The notes under the pieces are model-generated. The model was not told where the DNA came from. It ran no database searches and saw nothing but the letters and a program-made list of their open reading frames with translations. Below, in pieces: positions 19,183-31,447 of a stretch of 64,000 bases of DNA (position 1 is the stretch's first letter; every line of letters begins with the position of its first letter). The DNA lies in NCBI GenBank assembly GCA_031310005.1, contig CM062386.1, positions 2,976,001 to 3,040,000 on the forward strand, given 5' to 3'. Source of the DNA: Dactylellina haptotyla (Eukaryota; Ascomycota; Orbiliomycetes; Orbiliales; Orbiliaceae). The position numbers and the translations under genes are program-made.

Positions 19183-22100
19183 AATTAAATGATAGGAAAT
19201 GAAGCATCTATCACAAAGATCTAGAACAGCTACTTAGAGGAATTAAAATGTAAATAACTATATCGTAGAGGCAAACATTATAGAGATACCCTGATGAAAA
19301 TTCTTCATTAAGATATATACGTGACTATATTTGCCTTGGGCAAGGACTGTAGATAGCTGATTCGTGGCGAAATATAATCTAACAGAACAGATGTTTGGAT
19401 CAGCTTAAGAGGGTGTAGAAAGAATCGATAAAAAACCCACCTAGACAAGCATATCACACCAATAGCGCATCACACGCCACTGAAAAGCGGTACACCCATG
19501 ATCCCAAACCCACCGCGAGCCAATATAACTTGAACTCACATAACTAATTTGGCATCCTGTCTGATCATCACCACCCCTCGCCACGGCCCTGGAATGACCA
19601 CTTTAGATCGCGAGGGATCTAATTAACCTTCTAGACTGCCAGTCGAGACAACTGATTTTACAGATTCTTGGAGGTCCAGTACTTACACATATGATAGACC
19701 GGGTAGGACCGGGTCTCGAGTGAACTGTCTCAGTTCATGATCTCAAGGAGATGTCCCGGCTGCTGGGAAGTGTGTTAGATACCCTGCATTCCGGCGAACC
19801 GTTTACACATGGCTATTGCATGGAAGGTGCTTGTTTAAGATGATCGAACGTAAAGTTTGTGAGAATACGAGGAAATGTGACTTTTGGCCATTGCCCCTCT
19901 TGCGGTGATTCCTTTAGAGAATATCATTTGATCATTACATTTTATGAATCTCTGCTCGCAATCACGCTCATACCGTACGAGTGGGTAATACGCTGGCAAT
20001 ACGAAGTTCATTACTAAGGAGCTCACGAGCAACATGTACAATTCGAGGTAAGTTGAGTCCGGGGAAATGTGAGTCCTACAATTTGATAATGTGAATACCG
20101 TCCGGGACGAGTACGAGGTTTTGTTTTACAGTACCTTCCCAAAATCGCATAGGTCCATACGAGCCGCGCTCGCCTGCACAACTACCCTCGGTTCCCATCT
20201 TTACTTTTTTTCTTTCCCATTCCATTAAAAAAGCAATATTCACAGTCGAAGCGGATCGTATCCGAAATCACCAGAGCAATCGGTACTAAAAGTTCAAACG
20301 GTCTTACTTGGCGCTGGCGGGGTCTCTCTCGGTATCCTTGAAAAGTACCGATATCACAGACGTTGTGATGTACCGAAATTCACAGATGGCAAAACAACTC
20401 ACGGGAGCCGGTACATAAAATTTTAGATACTAACGTTCTAGCCATGAGCTAGTATTACCGAGTGGGTACCTTTTACAAGCATATGGAGAGATCGCAGTTT
20501 TTAACACAGATGAGTGATCAGGAAACCGAAAAGCCTGGATATTAGGTGTTTTTCTTAAGAGGAGCGTCACAAACCCCCACAGGTTTATTCCTGTTTTCGA
20601 ATCGAGATAGCGCAGTGGTTATCCACCCTAAAGCCTTGTCGTCAAAACAAGACTGCCGGACACCAATGCAATATTTTAGACTTTGGGACCTTAGCAGATA
20701 TAGGCAGCCGCTTTTGCCAGGGTGGTATTGCATGGTTGTGGTGATATGAAAAGGGGACCACCCCGTCTTTTTGGCGCTTTCGGCTGAAATACCGATGGTA
20801 TTGCGAAAAGCTTATTGGAACAGAACCAAAGGAAAGGAAATAAGTTTGTGAGCTGTCAGAATAGAGTAAGACCCACTTTGCATGCTACGGCCGAAAACAG
20901 AAGGGCTAGAAGAGTATAGAGGGACGATGTTAATGCATGGGCCCACGCGACAAGTTCTCCGACGGGTGGAGAAATAGGCTGGTACGTGCAGCGCCGCGGC
21001 ATTGTGTCGTTTCGTTTCTTGAACTTTTTCTTCCTGTTTATACCAAGCGAACTTGGCTGACAGGTGGGTTCATTGTGTCGGTTCATTATCAAGAGACTTT
21101 TAAGAGCAGCGCCAAAATAGAGGGAGGCAAATATCAGATGATCCACTTGAAGTATTTTTATGTCATCGGGTGGGGAGAGCCATGCTGGAATACGAAGGTG
21201 CGGAGGAGAGCTAGTTAGACGCTGATAGCGAGACCTTAAGCTTGTGGCGGGCCAACCGCTTCGTGCTTGCGTTGTGTTGCAGGGACGACAGCGGACGGTA
21301 CGCTCGTACTTTTCGTTGTTGCGTGGTTTGATATTGATAACCTCGACGGAGAAGAAATTAGGCAGCAGCCGTACTATGTGGGGATCTGGTCTGGTATCGA
21401 TTCATGCCAATCCCGACTGGAAACAGGGTGGCAGAATGAACGAGTGCAGGGCAGATCATGGGTTATTATCACTATCTTTGGCCAACAAAAGGTCCCCATT
21501 TGAAAGGAACAATATCTTTTTGCATTAATTGGAGAAACCTGATTGGAGGACTTTAAATTCAGTTCGATGGATCGATGATGCACACACTTTATTTTATTTC
21601 ACAAGATTTCTGTGATACTCGGTTCTTTGTTGCATCGGTGGATGGGCAAATCCGACAAACAGAACAAACAAGCCTGTTTTTCTTTTCACCATGTTCTGCA
21701 GATGTCGCACAACTTGGCGCATGCGGTGGCTTGCACCGAAGCTGCTGCACTTGTGGAAAACAGGTCTCGTTTAAGCGTGTGGCGGGCGGGGAGGGCACAA
21801 GGAAAGGCTAGCGTCGGGCATGGAATGTTCCTTTGAGATTTAAAAGAGCTGTCGCCACTTTTGCCCGGAAGGGGAAGTTGCGAATGTGCGACATCATCGT
21901 GCTGCTGAGGAGATGGCCGAGGCTTGCAAAGGATATTTCGCATAGGACCCCAAGGATGATCTATCGTCCACGCCGTTGACCAATAGATTACCTAAGACCG
22001 AGTATTTTCGCTTCCACAAGATGGACTGAAGGGTGTACCCTCTTTGCTGTCCATGGTAGCCACAACCCTTGGCGATCTTGGATTCTTTGTGGCAAGTTGA

Positions 22101-23409
22101 AAACATCAATTCTCACCGTTTGGTAGTGATATTGAAGCGTCTGTCTGATGAAAAGAGAAAGTGAGAAAGCACGTTATTCTTCCCGAATCTCACGTTTATT
22201 CGGTACCGACAGGCGCATCTGTTTCCCGCGGTATCAGAATCCACTTTCACGACATGGTCAGTGTTGCATTGGCGGAAAGCCGGAGAGACTAGATACAAAA
22301 AGTGTCTCAACTGGATCGGATGTTTCTCTCGATTCTCAAACCTAAATCAAAAGAAAAAAAACCTTTCAGACAGGGCACGGAGTAAATCAGCTCCAAAAAA
22401 ATAAAAAATAAAAATTTTAAGTCTCGTGAGAGACTTGTATCTTGGAAACCGCATCAGTCTCGTTCTTATCACGCCGGCCGTCCTAGATATGAGGGCATTG
22501 GATCAGGCAAACGACCTTGGCAAAGGGCGATGCAGCTGGATTCGATATCTCTGCTGATGATCGAAACCCTGATTTTCGCAAATGAAAAAATGCTAGCCAC
22601 CAGATAGAAACGTCAAATGGTATACCCACCATCGCACACCATGAACACCAACTGCACGGAATCTCCAGATATGGAAGGTGGTCTTTTTTTTGGCTGTCTC
22701 CTGTAGGCGGTGGGTAGCATCTCACCCTGCCATGTTCCGACGCTAAGATGGCTCCGGGAACCCCTGTAAAGTTACTAGTGCAGGGTAATCGATAGCGGCC
22801 AAAACATGGCCAGGAGCGGAGGTTTCGAACGACAATCATTCTCATCGCGAAATAGCCCAACCGCGAAGGGTGAGAGTGAGAAAGAGCAAATGGCAGCCCC
22901 CCAAACAACGACGCCCAAGATATCGCTTCAATTCTGGTGTTTCTGATGCCTGATCTTTTTGCCCCCTTGGCATTCACTCGATCATATGAAATCCAACTGA
23001 TCGATATTCCGCACGCTCGTCACGGTACTTTTACATGCAGGGGTGGGTTGAGTCTCTGGAGGTATGTTCGGTTGTTTCCTTGGGTATCACACCTCGCGCA
23101 CTCGCTGTCCACCATCCTCTTTGCGATGGGTGATGGGCAAAACAGACGCCTCTTCCTGAACCTTGTTCCACGCGAGGAATCTTGCCTTTTGCTCTCGTTT
23201 TGAGGAAGACTCCGAGAAAAGAAGAAAGAGGGAAGGGTAGATGCATAAAATGCCCCCGTCCGTCGCTGGAGAAAAATTCCTGGGTTCTCTTTTTAATTCT
23301 GACAATCGTGCTTTCCCTTTTCTATTCCTCTTAGTAGTAAAGGACATCGCAGTTCCTGGGCAACTGGTGCATATTTGATTGCATAGGTTGCATATAGAAT
23401 TCGCCCACC
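19183..23409. other. Long gene-poor stretch (4.2 kb)
   Basis: No coding region with a recognisable domain on either strand; frames are 60-164 residues, overlap on opposite strands and lack consistent codon bias. It includes GC-richer parts (20900-21900, 22480-23100). The last 120 bp before 23410 are pyrimidine-rich, fitting the promoter/5' UTR of the transporter gene. Non-coding RNA or decayed repeats could be present but cannot be shown from sequence alone. Confidence 0.5.
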
Positions 23410-25826
23410 ATGTCGGAAAAGCAGGTCGAAGATATCGAGGCCAGCCGCCTGGCCTCCGGCCAAGTCGATGACGGCGGTATCGCTTCCTACGGGAAGCGCG
23501 GCTCGGTCGTGCCGTCGGAAGGTGTACCGGAAGACCTGAAGGAGGAACTCGAGCAGACGCACATCGACGTCTACGCCCCGTTCCCAATCGACGAGAATGC
23601 AAAGGAGGAAGGAAACATCCTCACCATCAGAGCCCTGTTCGTCGGCTGCGTTCTTGGTGCTTTGGTCAACGCCAGCAATGTTTATCTCGGTGAGTTGCAT
23701 GCAGGAACACCCGACGACACCGCAACACATCCGCAACACATGTACTGACATTTCGGATAGGCTTGAAGACCGGATGGACGTTCACAGCGAACATGCTGGG
23801 AGCCCTCGGTGGGTTCGCCATCATCAAGCTCATTTCGCTCACCAGGATCCCATGGATCGGTGGATACTTCGGCCCTATGGAGAACAATATCGTACAGACC
23901 ACTGCTACTGCTGCCGGTGGTCTCGGAACCATCTTCGTTTCTGCGGTCCCGGCGCTGTACCAGATGAACCTCATGTCGAAGAACCCATCTGATGACTACT
24001 GGAAGTTGATCGCCTTCACGGCCGTATCTGCTTACTTTGGCTTCTGCTTTGCCGTCCCACGTGAGTATTTTCCCTATCTGGATTTTGTATGATTGAGATA
24101 CTAATGTTGAACAGTGCGAAAGTTCTTCATCATCCACATCGCCCGCGAGCTCAACCTGGTCTACCCAACTGCATCTGCCACTGCTCTGACTATTCGAAGC
24201 ATGCACTTGAGCACCGGCGGCATGGAGAGCGCCAAGAAGAGAATCAAGGGATTGTCCATTGCATTCATTTTTGCCTTTATCCTCAGAGTCGTCTCGCAGT
24301 ACGCTATCGGAATCCTCTGGGATTGGCACGTTTTCTGGTGGATCTACACCTGGGGTGGCACCGGTGCTATCGCTCTCGTCAACTGGGGCTGGTATCTCGA
24401 ATGGACTCCAGCTTTTATCGGCAGCGGTATGCTCGTCGGTCTCAATGCCGCCTACTCTTTTCTCGCTGGTTCCATCATCGCCTGGGGTATCATCGGACCA
24501 ACTCTGGTTGCCTACGATGCCGCCTTCTGCGCTCCAGCTTCGGAGAATTACCCCGACATGTGGACTTGCAACGGCCTCCGTCTTGCTGATCCTAAGAACG
24601 CCCCGTCTCCACGTTACTGGATGATCTGGCCCGGTGTCCTTCTCATGATGGCTGTCAGCTTTGCTGAACTCGCGGTTAACTACAAGATTATCGGCAAGGC
24701 CTTCGGCGCTGCTACCACTCTCGCTGCCAAGAGCATCAACGAAACCCTCGAGAAGCGCGGAAAGTCCAACTCCTTCCTCGCCAAGCTGGCCGCTAAGCCA
24801 ATCTCCGCCGATACCATGGAAGACCCATCCCCCAAGGAGGACCAAGTCCCAACCTGGATGTGGGGTCTCGGTTGTATCGGTGTTGTCATCTTGACCTGCG
24901 TCGTGCTCGGACTTCAATTCCAGTTCCCAGTCGGATACTCCATTCTCTCGCTGGTGCTCGGTCTGTTCTTCGCCCTTCTCGCCATCCAGTGTACCGGTGC
25001 CACGGATATCACCCCGATCACCACCGTCTCCAAGGCCTCCCAGCTCATCATGGGCGGTGTCACCAAGGGACAAGGTACCAACATTGGACAAGCCCAGCTG
25101 TACAACTTGATGGCTGGTGCCGTCTCCGCCGGTGCGGCCTCGCAGTCCACCGATTTGGTCAACGACTTCAAGGTCGGTTTCTTGTTGAGAACTCCACCTC
25201 GTGTCCAGTGGTACGCTCAGGGTGTTGGCTCTTTCGTCAGCATCTGGCTCGCACCATCCATCTTCGTCCTGTTCACCAAGGGTAAGCATATTCTTCATTC
25301 GCAATTCATATAATCAAATTTCGTTACTGACAAAATCTTTGCAGCATACCCATGCATTATCGATCTCGAACTCTCTGATACCTGCGACTTTTTGGCTCCC
25401 TCTGTCTCCGCGTGGCGCGCCGTCGCCGTCGCCATGACCGACCCAACTTTCCCGATCCCCACCTCCTCAGGAATCTTCGCCATCGTGATCTCCATCGTCG
25501 GTGTCATGGTCGTCATCGCCCGCCACTGGCTCAACAACAACGGCCACCAGAAGGCCGCCAAGTTCATGCCCAACATGATGGTGCTCGGTCTCGGATTCCT
25601 CCTCCCCCAGACACAATACTCCACCGCCATGTCCATCGGTGCGACGATCGCATTCGTATGGCTGAAGAAGTGGCCCGTCGGGTTCGAAATCTATTGTTTC
25701 AGCATTGCAGCTGGTCTCATTGCTGGCGAGGGTATCGGTGGTGTCATCAACGCGTTGTTCCAGGTGGTCAACATCTCGGGAAATACGTTGGGAACCAACG
25801 TTGGATGTCCAGATCATGCCTGCTAG
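23410..25826 (+). CDS. Oligopeptide transporter, OPT superfamily
   Basis: Four exons: 23410-23689, 23761-24060, 24115-25281 and 25345-25826, all with GT-AG introns of 54-71 bp that keep frame. The product is 742 residues. An acidic cytosolic N-terminus is followed by about 14-16 hydrophobic segments, e.g. ALFVGCVLGALVNASNVYLG, ILTCVVLGLQFQFPVGYSIL and SFVSIWLAPSIFVLF. The NASNVYLGLKTGWTF stretch and the ELNLVYPTASATALTIRSMH stretch are typical of the OPT family, the latter resembling the YSL/OPT6-like branch. OPT proteins import small peptides, glutathione derivatives or metal chelates with protons, here probably at the plasma membrane. The start context cgcccaccATG is strong. GC content and codon use are clearly higher than in neighbouring genes, consistent with high expression. 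Confidence 0.92.
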
Positions 25827-27050
25827 ACGGACTTTCTTATTCCCTTTCTCTCTCTCCTTTTTGGGGGGGAAGGGTTAAAAGTAGTCTTTCATTATATATA
25901 TAATTACCTTTTTTTTTATAACGTCTTTCCTTTTTTTGTTTGGTTGATGCGAAGATTCTCATGGCTAGATATATTCGTCTTGTGTATATTTTTTCCTTAA
26001 AGACCATTCTCTAGTTGTTTTGGATGTATTCGTTTATCTTGTTGTTTCCGGGTCGATGTTCCCCGGGGAAGCAGTTTACGGCTCCTTACCATGAGTATAT
26101 AACCTCACTAATGATAATCCTCGTTCCTTCAATTAATAATCTAGTCTCCTTTTACTGTGTGAGACAAGTAATCGTGACCGTTTCGTTTGCGACATTACAA
26201 CCGAAATCGATGGATGTGCGATTTCAGTAATCACTGACTGGGGTCCTCAATGACGGGTACGGGTTTACAAGCTTATATTAATGTTTTACATAGGGATCGT
26301 CTGAGACCTAAATCTGACACTGTACATATATTGTGTATACTCATCTAAATGTATAGACGATGGGTCTTTCGACAAGGTAAGAGAAGCATCGTCGATACGA
26401 AGACGCGCAGGGACGGGATGATGTTCCGACAAGGCTGACGGAACCATCCGCCGTCCGAGTAGTAAAAGACTGAAGAGATGACAGAAGCCGGATTATCTAA
26501 TGCAATGAGGCTTTCACTGTCACCGGGTCGAAAGTTGACGAATGGGCAGCTGAAGATGGTCTGATTTGGCAGAGCCCGCGTCACGTTACACACTCCGACT
26601 AGAACGGCGGTGGCAACACGCAAAATACCACACGCCGCCAAGAAAGGCGCAGATAATTTCCCACTGAACTCTTATGAAGCTGGAAATTATATTTATTTCG
26701 TGGATGAGGGACTTGAAGGCGCTGGAATCTGTTTGAAGCGGTGAACATGTCATTTGGCTCTCGCTTGACGGCGTTGAGCGTGCCAATGGCATATTCGGAA
26801 CCCTTCTCCACAATTTAGATAAACCGGCCCCGTTCAACCAGCTGGCTCTGCGTCTCCCACAAATCCACTTTCCATCTGCGTCTTCCTTCCCCATCGTCGA
26901 TATTTTCATCATTGTCTTCTTTGAGCGTCTTTCAGTTTTATCACAAGCCGTCTAAGTGTCATTGAAGTTGTATCGGAGTCTCCTCTCTGCTTGTTGACTC
27001 GGTTACGATATAGCGGTGTCCTGATTTAAAACTGGTCTCAACCGCCCAAC
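25827..27050. other. Intergenic: OPT 3' UTR and promoter of the exonuclease-like gene
   Basis: 1.2 kb. The OPT 3' flank is T-rich with poly-T runs (25850-25950). A minus-strand frame at 26345-26641 begins with a hydrophobic, signal-like stretch but has no further support. The stretch before 27051 is the 5' flank of the plus-strand gene. Confidence 0.5.
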
Positions 27051-28742
27051 ATGCCTGATTCGCTTTCCGGCTCAACGGCTGTTAACTCGGTCCACCGTTT
27101 GACGCCACCAATGTTTAATGACCTTGGGATCCTCGACGAAACCCGTGAGGACTTTCGATCCCCATCTCCCTTTTTCATCCCTCCGCCTGGATCTCCTGGA
27201 AGCGAACCGTCGGAACTCGCTCTCGTCAACTCTCGTGCTCATTACGAAGCGGTTGACTTTTCCACCTCTCCTGGAAGTGTCTCCGGTAGCGAGACATCCG
27301 ATCTCGCCAGTCGATTTCAACCGGGCTACCTGAACGATCTTTGCAACCGATTTGGTGATCTCAGTTTCCAAGCCGTCGTATCAAGTACTCCTCCCGAGAT
27401 CGAGAATGGCTCGAACGGGGTCAGCATTCTGGATATTCCTCTCCCTCTCCCACAAGTCCCGGGGGATCCGAACCCGCTGGATATCTCCAGTCTAGTTGGC
27501 ATTGATCACTCCGTCGAAAGTGACCACGATACACCACGACCTCCCATCCCACCACCGAGTCTCGTCTCTCCGGGTGAGCGTGCTCCTCAGATTCCCTGGG
27601 AGGAAATACAAACTCGAATGAAGCACGCATATGACAACCGCCTTGACAATGGACTCCTCGACTGTCTTCTCGTTCAAAACACCGACAACTTTATCTTCTT
27701 CGACATCAAATTCACGCACATCGGGGACTATCTCGAGATCAGACACTCGCGCACTCCCGTCCAGTTCTGCTTCATGGACTTCAACGGCGACCTGATCTAC
27801 CAAGCCAACCTCGCCATGTTCGATCCGCGCAACGGCCGCGAAATCGTCACGATGCACCAATGGGTCTGTCTCATCTCCGACTACCAAAACACGGGCGCCA
27901 TGTCTCGCCGCTGGTACAACGAAGCCCGCGTCCAAGACGCCATCTACACCATGCGCGGATACTTCTGGTCCAAGGATATCCCACGCAAGACAATCTGGCA
28001 GATCAAAGCCGACCTCGCCGCGTTACGCCTCCGTCACAAGATCCTCTTCTCCCACGACGGCAGCCTCATAACCTACGATCTCCTCCGCGGACTCCTCCCC
28101 GACGGCGTTCTCCCTCCCCGTCTGCTAACCATGAGCAGCCACAAAATCATCAAACTGATCCTCCCGACCATGCCGCGCGACCTCTACGGCTTCTTCTACC
28201 ACATCGTAGACCTCAACACCTTCGCCGATCCGTCCAACCCGGTCCTTCATAAGCATATCGCGACCGAAGACGCAATGTACACCCGCCAAATCTTCGAATT
28301 CTTCATCAAAGCCTGGCGCGCCTTCCAGACCAACGGCGGACGACCGCTCGCAGAACACCCGGACCGCCTCGTCGACGTCTGGGACGGTTTCCCACCCGAC
28401 AGTCCATCCTTCGGCCCCGTCGGCCTCAGCGACGACGACGAAGACCGCGGTATGTCTCTTTCCGAAGTCGAAGCGTGGGATTTAGAACACAAGCGTGAGC
28501 AGGAGGAAGAATTAGCTAGGATGGGGGATGATGGTGGAGTTAGAGTTGATGTCGAAGTTGACGCCGGATCGGACGAGCATCTTGATACTACAGCTCGTGC
28601 TACTAATTCCCATTTTATCGCGAAGGGTTCAAATGGTGCTATTGTTATTGATGGATGCGAGTCTGATCAGGCGGATGCGGAAGGCTATCATACCCCTCCT
28701 GAGATTCGTGGATCCGATATTTCTTCCTCTATCTCTTACTAG
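27051..28742 (+). CDS. DEDDh 3'-5' exonuclease-like protein with altered motif I
   Basis: A 563-residue single-exon protein. Residues 1-190 are Pro/Ser-rich and disordered. Residues about 195-425 look like an RNase H-fold DEDDh exonuclease domain. Motif I is FIFFDIKFT (D218, K220), motif II is in SHDGSLITYDLLRGLL (D343), and motif III is HIATEDAMYT (H402, D407; the H-x4-D spacing typical of DEDDh enzymes). In an active enzyme motif I reads D-x-E; here the Glu is Lys. The C-terminal 130 residues are acidic and disordered. The family trims RNA or DNA 3' ends using two metal ions held by the acidic residues, so this copy may bind nucleic acid without cutting it. Family membership is my inference from motif order and spacing. 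Confidence 0.6.
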   Translation: MPDSLSGSTAVNSVHRLTPPMFNDLGILDETREDFRSPSPFFIPPPGSPGSEPSELALVNSRAHYEAVDFSTSPGSVSGSETSDLASRFQPGYLNDLCNRFGDLSFQAVVSSTPPEIENGSNGVSILDIPLPLPQVPGDPNPLDISSLVGIDHSVESDHDTPRPPIPPPSLVSPGERAPQIPWEEIQTRMKHAYDNRLDNGLLDCLLVQNTDNFIFFDIKFTHIGDYLEIRHSRTPVQFCFMDFNGDLIYQANLAMFDPRNGREIVTMHQWVCLISDYQNTGAMSRRWYNEARVQDAIYTMRGYFWSKDIPRKTIWQIKADLAALRLRHKILFSHDGSLITYDLLRGLLPDGVLPPRLLTMSSHKIIKLILPTMPRDLYGFFYHIVDLNTFADPSNPVLHKHIATEDAMYTRQIFEFFIKAWRAFQTNGGRPLAEHPDRLVDVWDGFPPDSPSFGPVGLSDDDEDRGMSLSEVEAWDLEHKREQEEELARMGDDGGVRVDVEVDAGSDEHLDTTARATNSHFIAKGSNGAIVIDGCESDQADAEGYHTPPEIRGSDISSSISY

Positions 28743-28765
28743 CGTGTTAACATTAGAGAGCGATT

Positions 28766-28987
28766 ATGTGTACTAATTCCTGTTCTCTTTATCCGCCATT
28801 CGATGGTGCATTATTAGCTAGGATAATTAAAAACGCCTTTAATTTTGACCTGGCCATCTTTATGTTGCAAACGTGGGAGCTTCCTCGTAGCTGTATTTTC
28901 TCTGAGGAGGATTTAAACGCCGGAGAGACGGAAAATGATTCTTGGGAAACGATTGAAACTGATTCGGATGACGAATTGATCGAATAG
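28766..28987 (+). CDS. Small acidic hypothetical ORF, doubtful
   Basis: A 73-residue frame starting 24 bp after the stop of the exonuclease-like gene. It has a hydrophobic central part (LLARIIKNAFNFDLAIFML) and an acidic tail (WETIETDSDDELIE). The ATG context is weak. It could be a small gene, a 3' UTR frame, or a former C-terminal exon of the upstream gene; no family recognised. Confidence 0.25.
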   Translation: MCTNSCSLYPPFDGALLARIIKNAFNFDLAIFMLQTWELPRSCIFSEEDLNAGETENDSWETIETDSDDELIE

Positions 28988-29188
28988 ACTGTAAGCGGGG
29001 CTTCCGATGCAGTACTGATTTGTGGGGTTAGACCTTTTGTTATAGAACTATTGCGGGTGGGTAGATAGAGGATTCACGATTATAACGATTTATGACTAGA
29101 GACGAGCAGATTTGGAATAAAACGAGAAACATTGGACTTGCTAAAATTCATAGGATCGATTGTTATTTAATTTACTACAGTGACCACG

Positions 29189-30562
29189 CTATGTTGGTAA
29201 ATTCGAGTCTGCCCTGACGCTGGCGTGATACCGCCAAATGGCACCACCGCCCATCCGCCTACGCTGTTCCGCTTCAACCACGCCAACCAAACTTTGAAAA
29301 CGCTCACAATTCTCCACGGTACTGAAAAACTTGGGATTCCACGCTTTCCCCTCCTTTTCTTCCGTCCGTCGTAAATCCCTCTGCCATTCTTCGATCTTCC
29401 TCTTCTCTTCCGTCGCGGTCTTCCAGTCCCCTTTTCTCAGTGCATCTTTCGTCGCCTGCCACGCTTTATTCGATTCCCATATATCCTGCTCTTCTGTCGG
29501 TTTTGTATAAATCTCCCCAGTGGGTACTTCACTCGGTCTGAATACCTCCCTCCTTCCGTTCTCATTATTCACAATAAATATATCCCCGCCCCACGAACCA
29601 GAAATACTAACCACCGGCTTTTCCTCTCTATTCCCACCATCGCTACCATTGCTACTATCACCTTCACTCCACCGTGATATAGTACCGGATATCCTTCTCT
29701 CCAATCTACCCTCACCACCACCACCACCGAACCCCAAAAACCGCTCTTTAATCCCCCCCTTCTTCCCGCCCTCTTCTTCAAACATAATCCGGGTAACATA
29801 CCCGCCTGACGACACGATAGCGCACGGGCCAGAGTATTCTGTATACCGCCCCCCTCCTCCAAAACTAAGCAACCCGCGCACCTTCAACGTAGGAAACGAA
29901 GCGAGATGCCATTCGTTATATTTACTTATATGCGTCAACGCGTGGCCCGTTTGTTGTATTGTTATTCCGCATGTTGTCGGTGCGAAGGAGGTTGATTGGC
30001 GCAGGTAGGCTTGGACGGATATACCCGCCGTTTTGTTGGAGAGGAAACTTGCTGTTGTGGGCGGGTGGTGTCCTACTTGTTCGCAGAGGATTTCTGTCGC
30101 GTTTGCAGATGGATTACCAGGTGAGGTTGCTTTGGCGAGGAATAGTTCGCCGAGGAAAGGGTTTAGTGGTTTTTTTAGGGATTGGGTTGAAGTATTAGTG
30201 GGTATATTGCCGTCTTGAGTATTATCGATGTGACATCCTTCCGCTTGGGTGGTGAGCGTGCATATGTAGTTTTTGAAGATTGATATACTACGGTCTAACG
30301 GGGACGGTTGAGATGTCGGTTGGAGGAAGAGATTGTGGTGGAGGGCGACGGTGGAGGGGTATTCTACTACGGATTTGGGGGCGAGGAGGGGAGTCGGGGC
30401 GGAGATTTTGGAGAGGTCGCCGTGGACGGAGGGGATATACTATTTTATTTGTTAATATTTTGATATTCATAATTAATTGGGGGTTTTGAGGGACTGTACT
30501 GCTAGAAATTCGCGAATTGCTTGCGTTTCCGAAGGAAGTGAAAAAGTTGGTAGGAACTTCAT
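29189..30562 (-). CDS. Oxysterol-binding protein of the Osh4/KES1 type
   Basis: Two exons: 30562-30500 (21 residues) and 30439-29189, with the frame kept across a 60-bp intron (donor gtacag, acceptor aaatag). The product is 437 residues, close to yeast Kes1 (434), with no PH or ankyrin domain, so it is the short Osh class. Seen: the N-terminal lid-like region and HGDLSKISAPTPLLAPKSVVEYP; KPLNPFLGELF; the signature EQVGHHPP (family consensus EQVSHHPP); EYSGPCAIVSSGGY; and the C-terminal KGDWKTATEEKRKIEEWQRDLR helix. These proteins exchange sterol for PI4P between membranes and act in the cytosol, affecting Golgi export and sterol distribution. The middle has a Gly/Ser-rich insertion (about residues 240-280) not usual in Kes1. 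Confidence 0.9.
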
Positions 30563-31447
30563 TATTCAGAATATTTTCTATGCGATCATTTCACTGGATT
30601 GGCAAAATTGGCAAAATTGGCAAAAAAGAATGAAATGACTTTATATATATATAAATATGGAAATTGAGTAGATTTTTGAGAGATCTTTACTAAATTTTGA
30701 AGACTTGAAGTTTGACCCGAAAATTGCAGCGTATAGACTCTTTTCGTCTACCTTTGGCTGTTTTCATGATAACGCATTACGCAGTGCGGCGGTGCAATGT
30801 AGTCTGCAGGGTAAGTTGTTGCGAAATGTACTGACGTCAAGACTCGGTTCTGCAACAAACATGTCGATTTGCTGCTGGCTGGGCGATCAACGGATATCTT
30901 AGACCGGTGGAGACTTGGCTTCCGGATCGCGACCAAATCCAGACGTGTAAAAGGACAGTGAATTCAACTGAGGAACAACATGGAAAAGCTTAAATAATCT
31001 TGGTATTTCTCCGTGAAATATACCCGAAGGTGCTATTCCTTTATTCCTGGGGGCACCGAAGCTATCCTTTACACAACACATGTAAATAGAGCCGTCTGTA
31101 TCACGTTTGTAACGTTAATGGAATTATTTGAAATCTTGGAGGATTAATTCTGCTCTCTTGCCCTGCCGGATGGCATCTGAAGGGCCATTCTTTCTATAGG
31201 TTAAAGTGGTATAATATACTAAATTACATGAAATTACATTACACAGCTCCCAAAATCAGAGCATTGTGCGCCTTGGATGTTCAACGAGAAAATATCAGAT
31301 TGAAGAAAGTCTTAATTATGGATAGATAGTAGTCGTAATACAGTATATTGAACGGGGAAAGTTATTATCTCTAGAAAACCGCCCGAAATCTAAGATTTCG
31401 GTAGGATCGGACGAGGTTTGATGAATCCTTATTCACAAGCTCAAGAG
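30563..31447. other. Intergenic upstream of the oxysterol-binding gene
   Basis: 0.9 kb between two minus-strand genes, AT-rich. It has a TATA-like tatatatataaata at about 30642-30655 for the oxysterol-binding gene. No other feature is supported. Confidence 0.5.
30599..30628. repeat. Short tandem repeat ttggcaaaa, three copies
   Basis: Three adjacent copies of an about 10-bp unit (ttggcaaaat) sit about 40 bp upstream of the oxysterol-binding protein ATG. TTGGC half-sites can be bound by factors, but the spacing here is head-to-tail; chance slippage is equally likely. Confidence 0.7.

Noticed and set aside
20597-20660. Sequence tagcgcagtggttatcc, which matches a tRNA A-box.
   Set aside because: No matching B-box (GGTTCGANTCC) follows within 60-90 bp and no cloverleaf can be drawn, so not a tRNA; a SINE-like tRNA relic is possible but unsupported.
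22483-22977. 164-residue minus-strand frame in the gene-poor stretch.
   Set aside because: Long for the region, but no recognisable motif, atypical composition (many Cys/Trp/Pro/Ser from GC-rich non-coding DNA), and overlapping frames on the other strand.
23666-25304. 540-residue minus-strand open frame opposite the transporter gene.
   Set aside because: A shadow of the codon-biased plus-strand OPT gene; low-complexity acidic translation without domain.
26345-26641. Minus-strand 98-residue frame starting with a hydrophobic stretch (MAACGILRVATAVLVGVCNVTRA) that looks like a signal peptide.
   Set aside because: No domain, no second supporting exon, and it lies in the promoter side of another gene; could be a small secreted protein but support is too weak.
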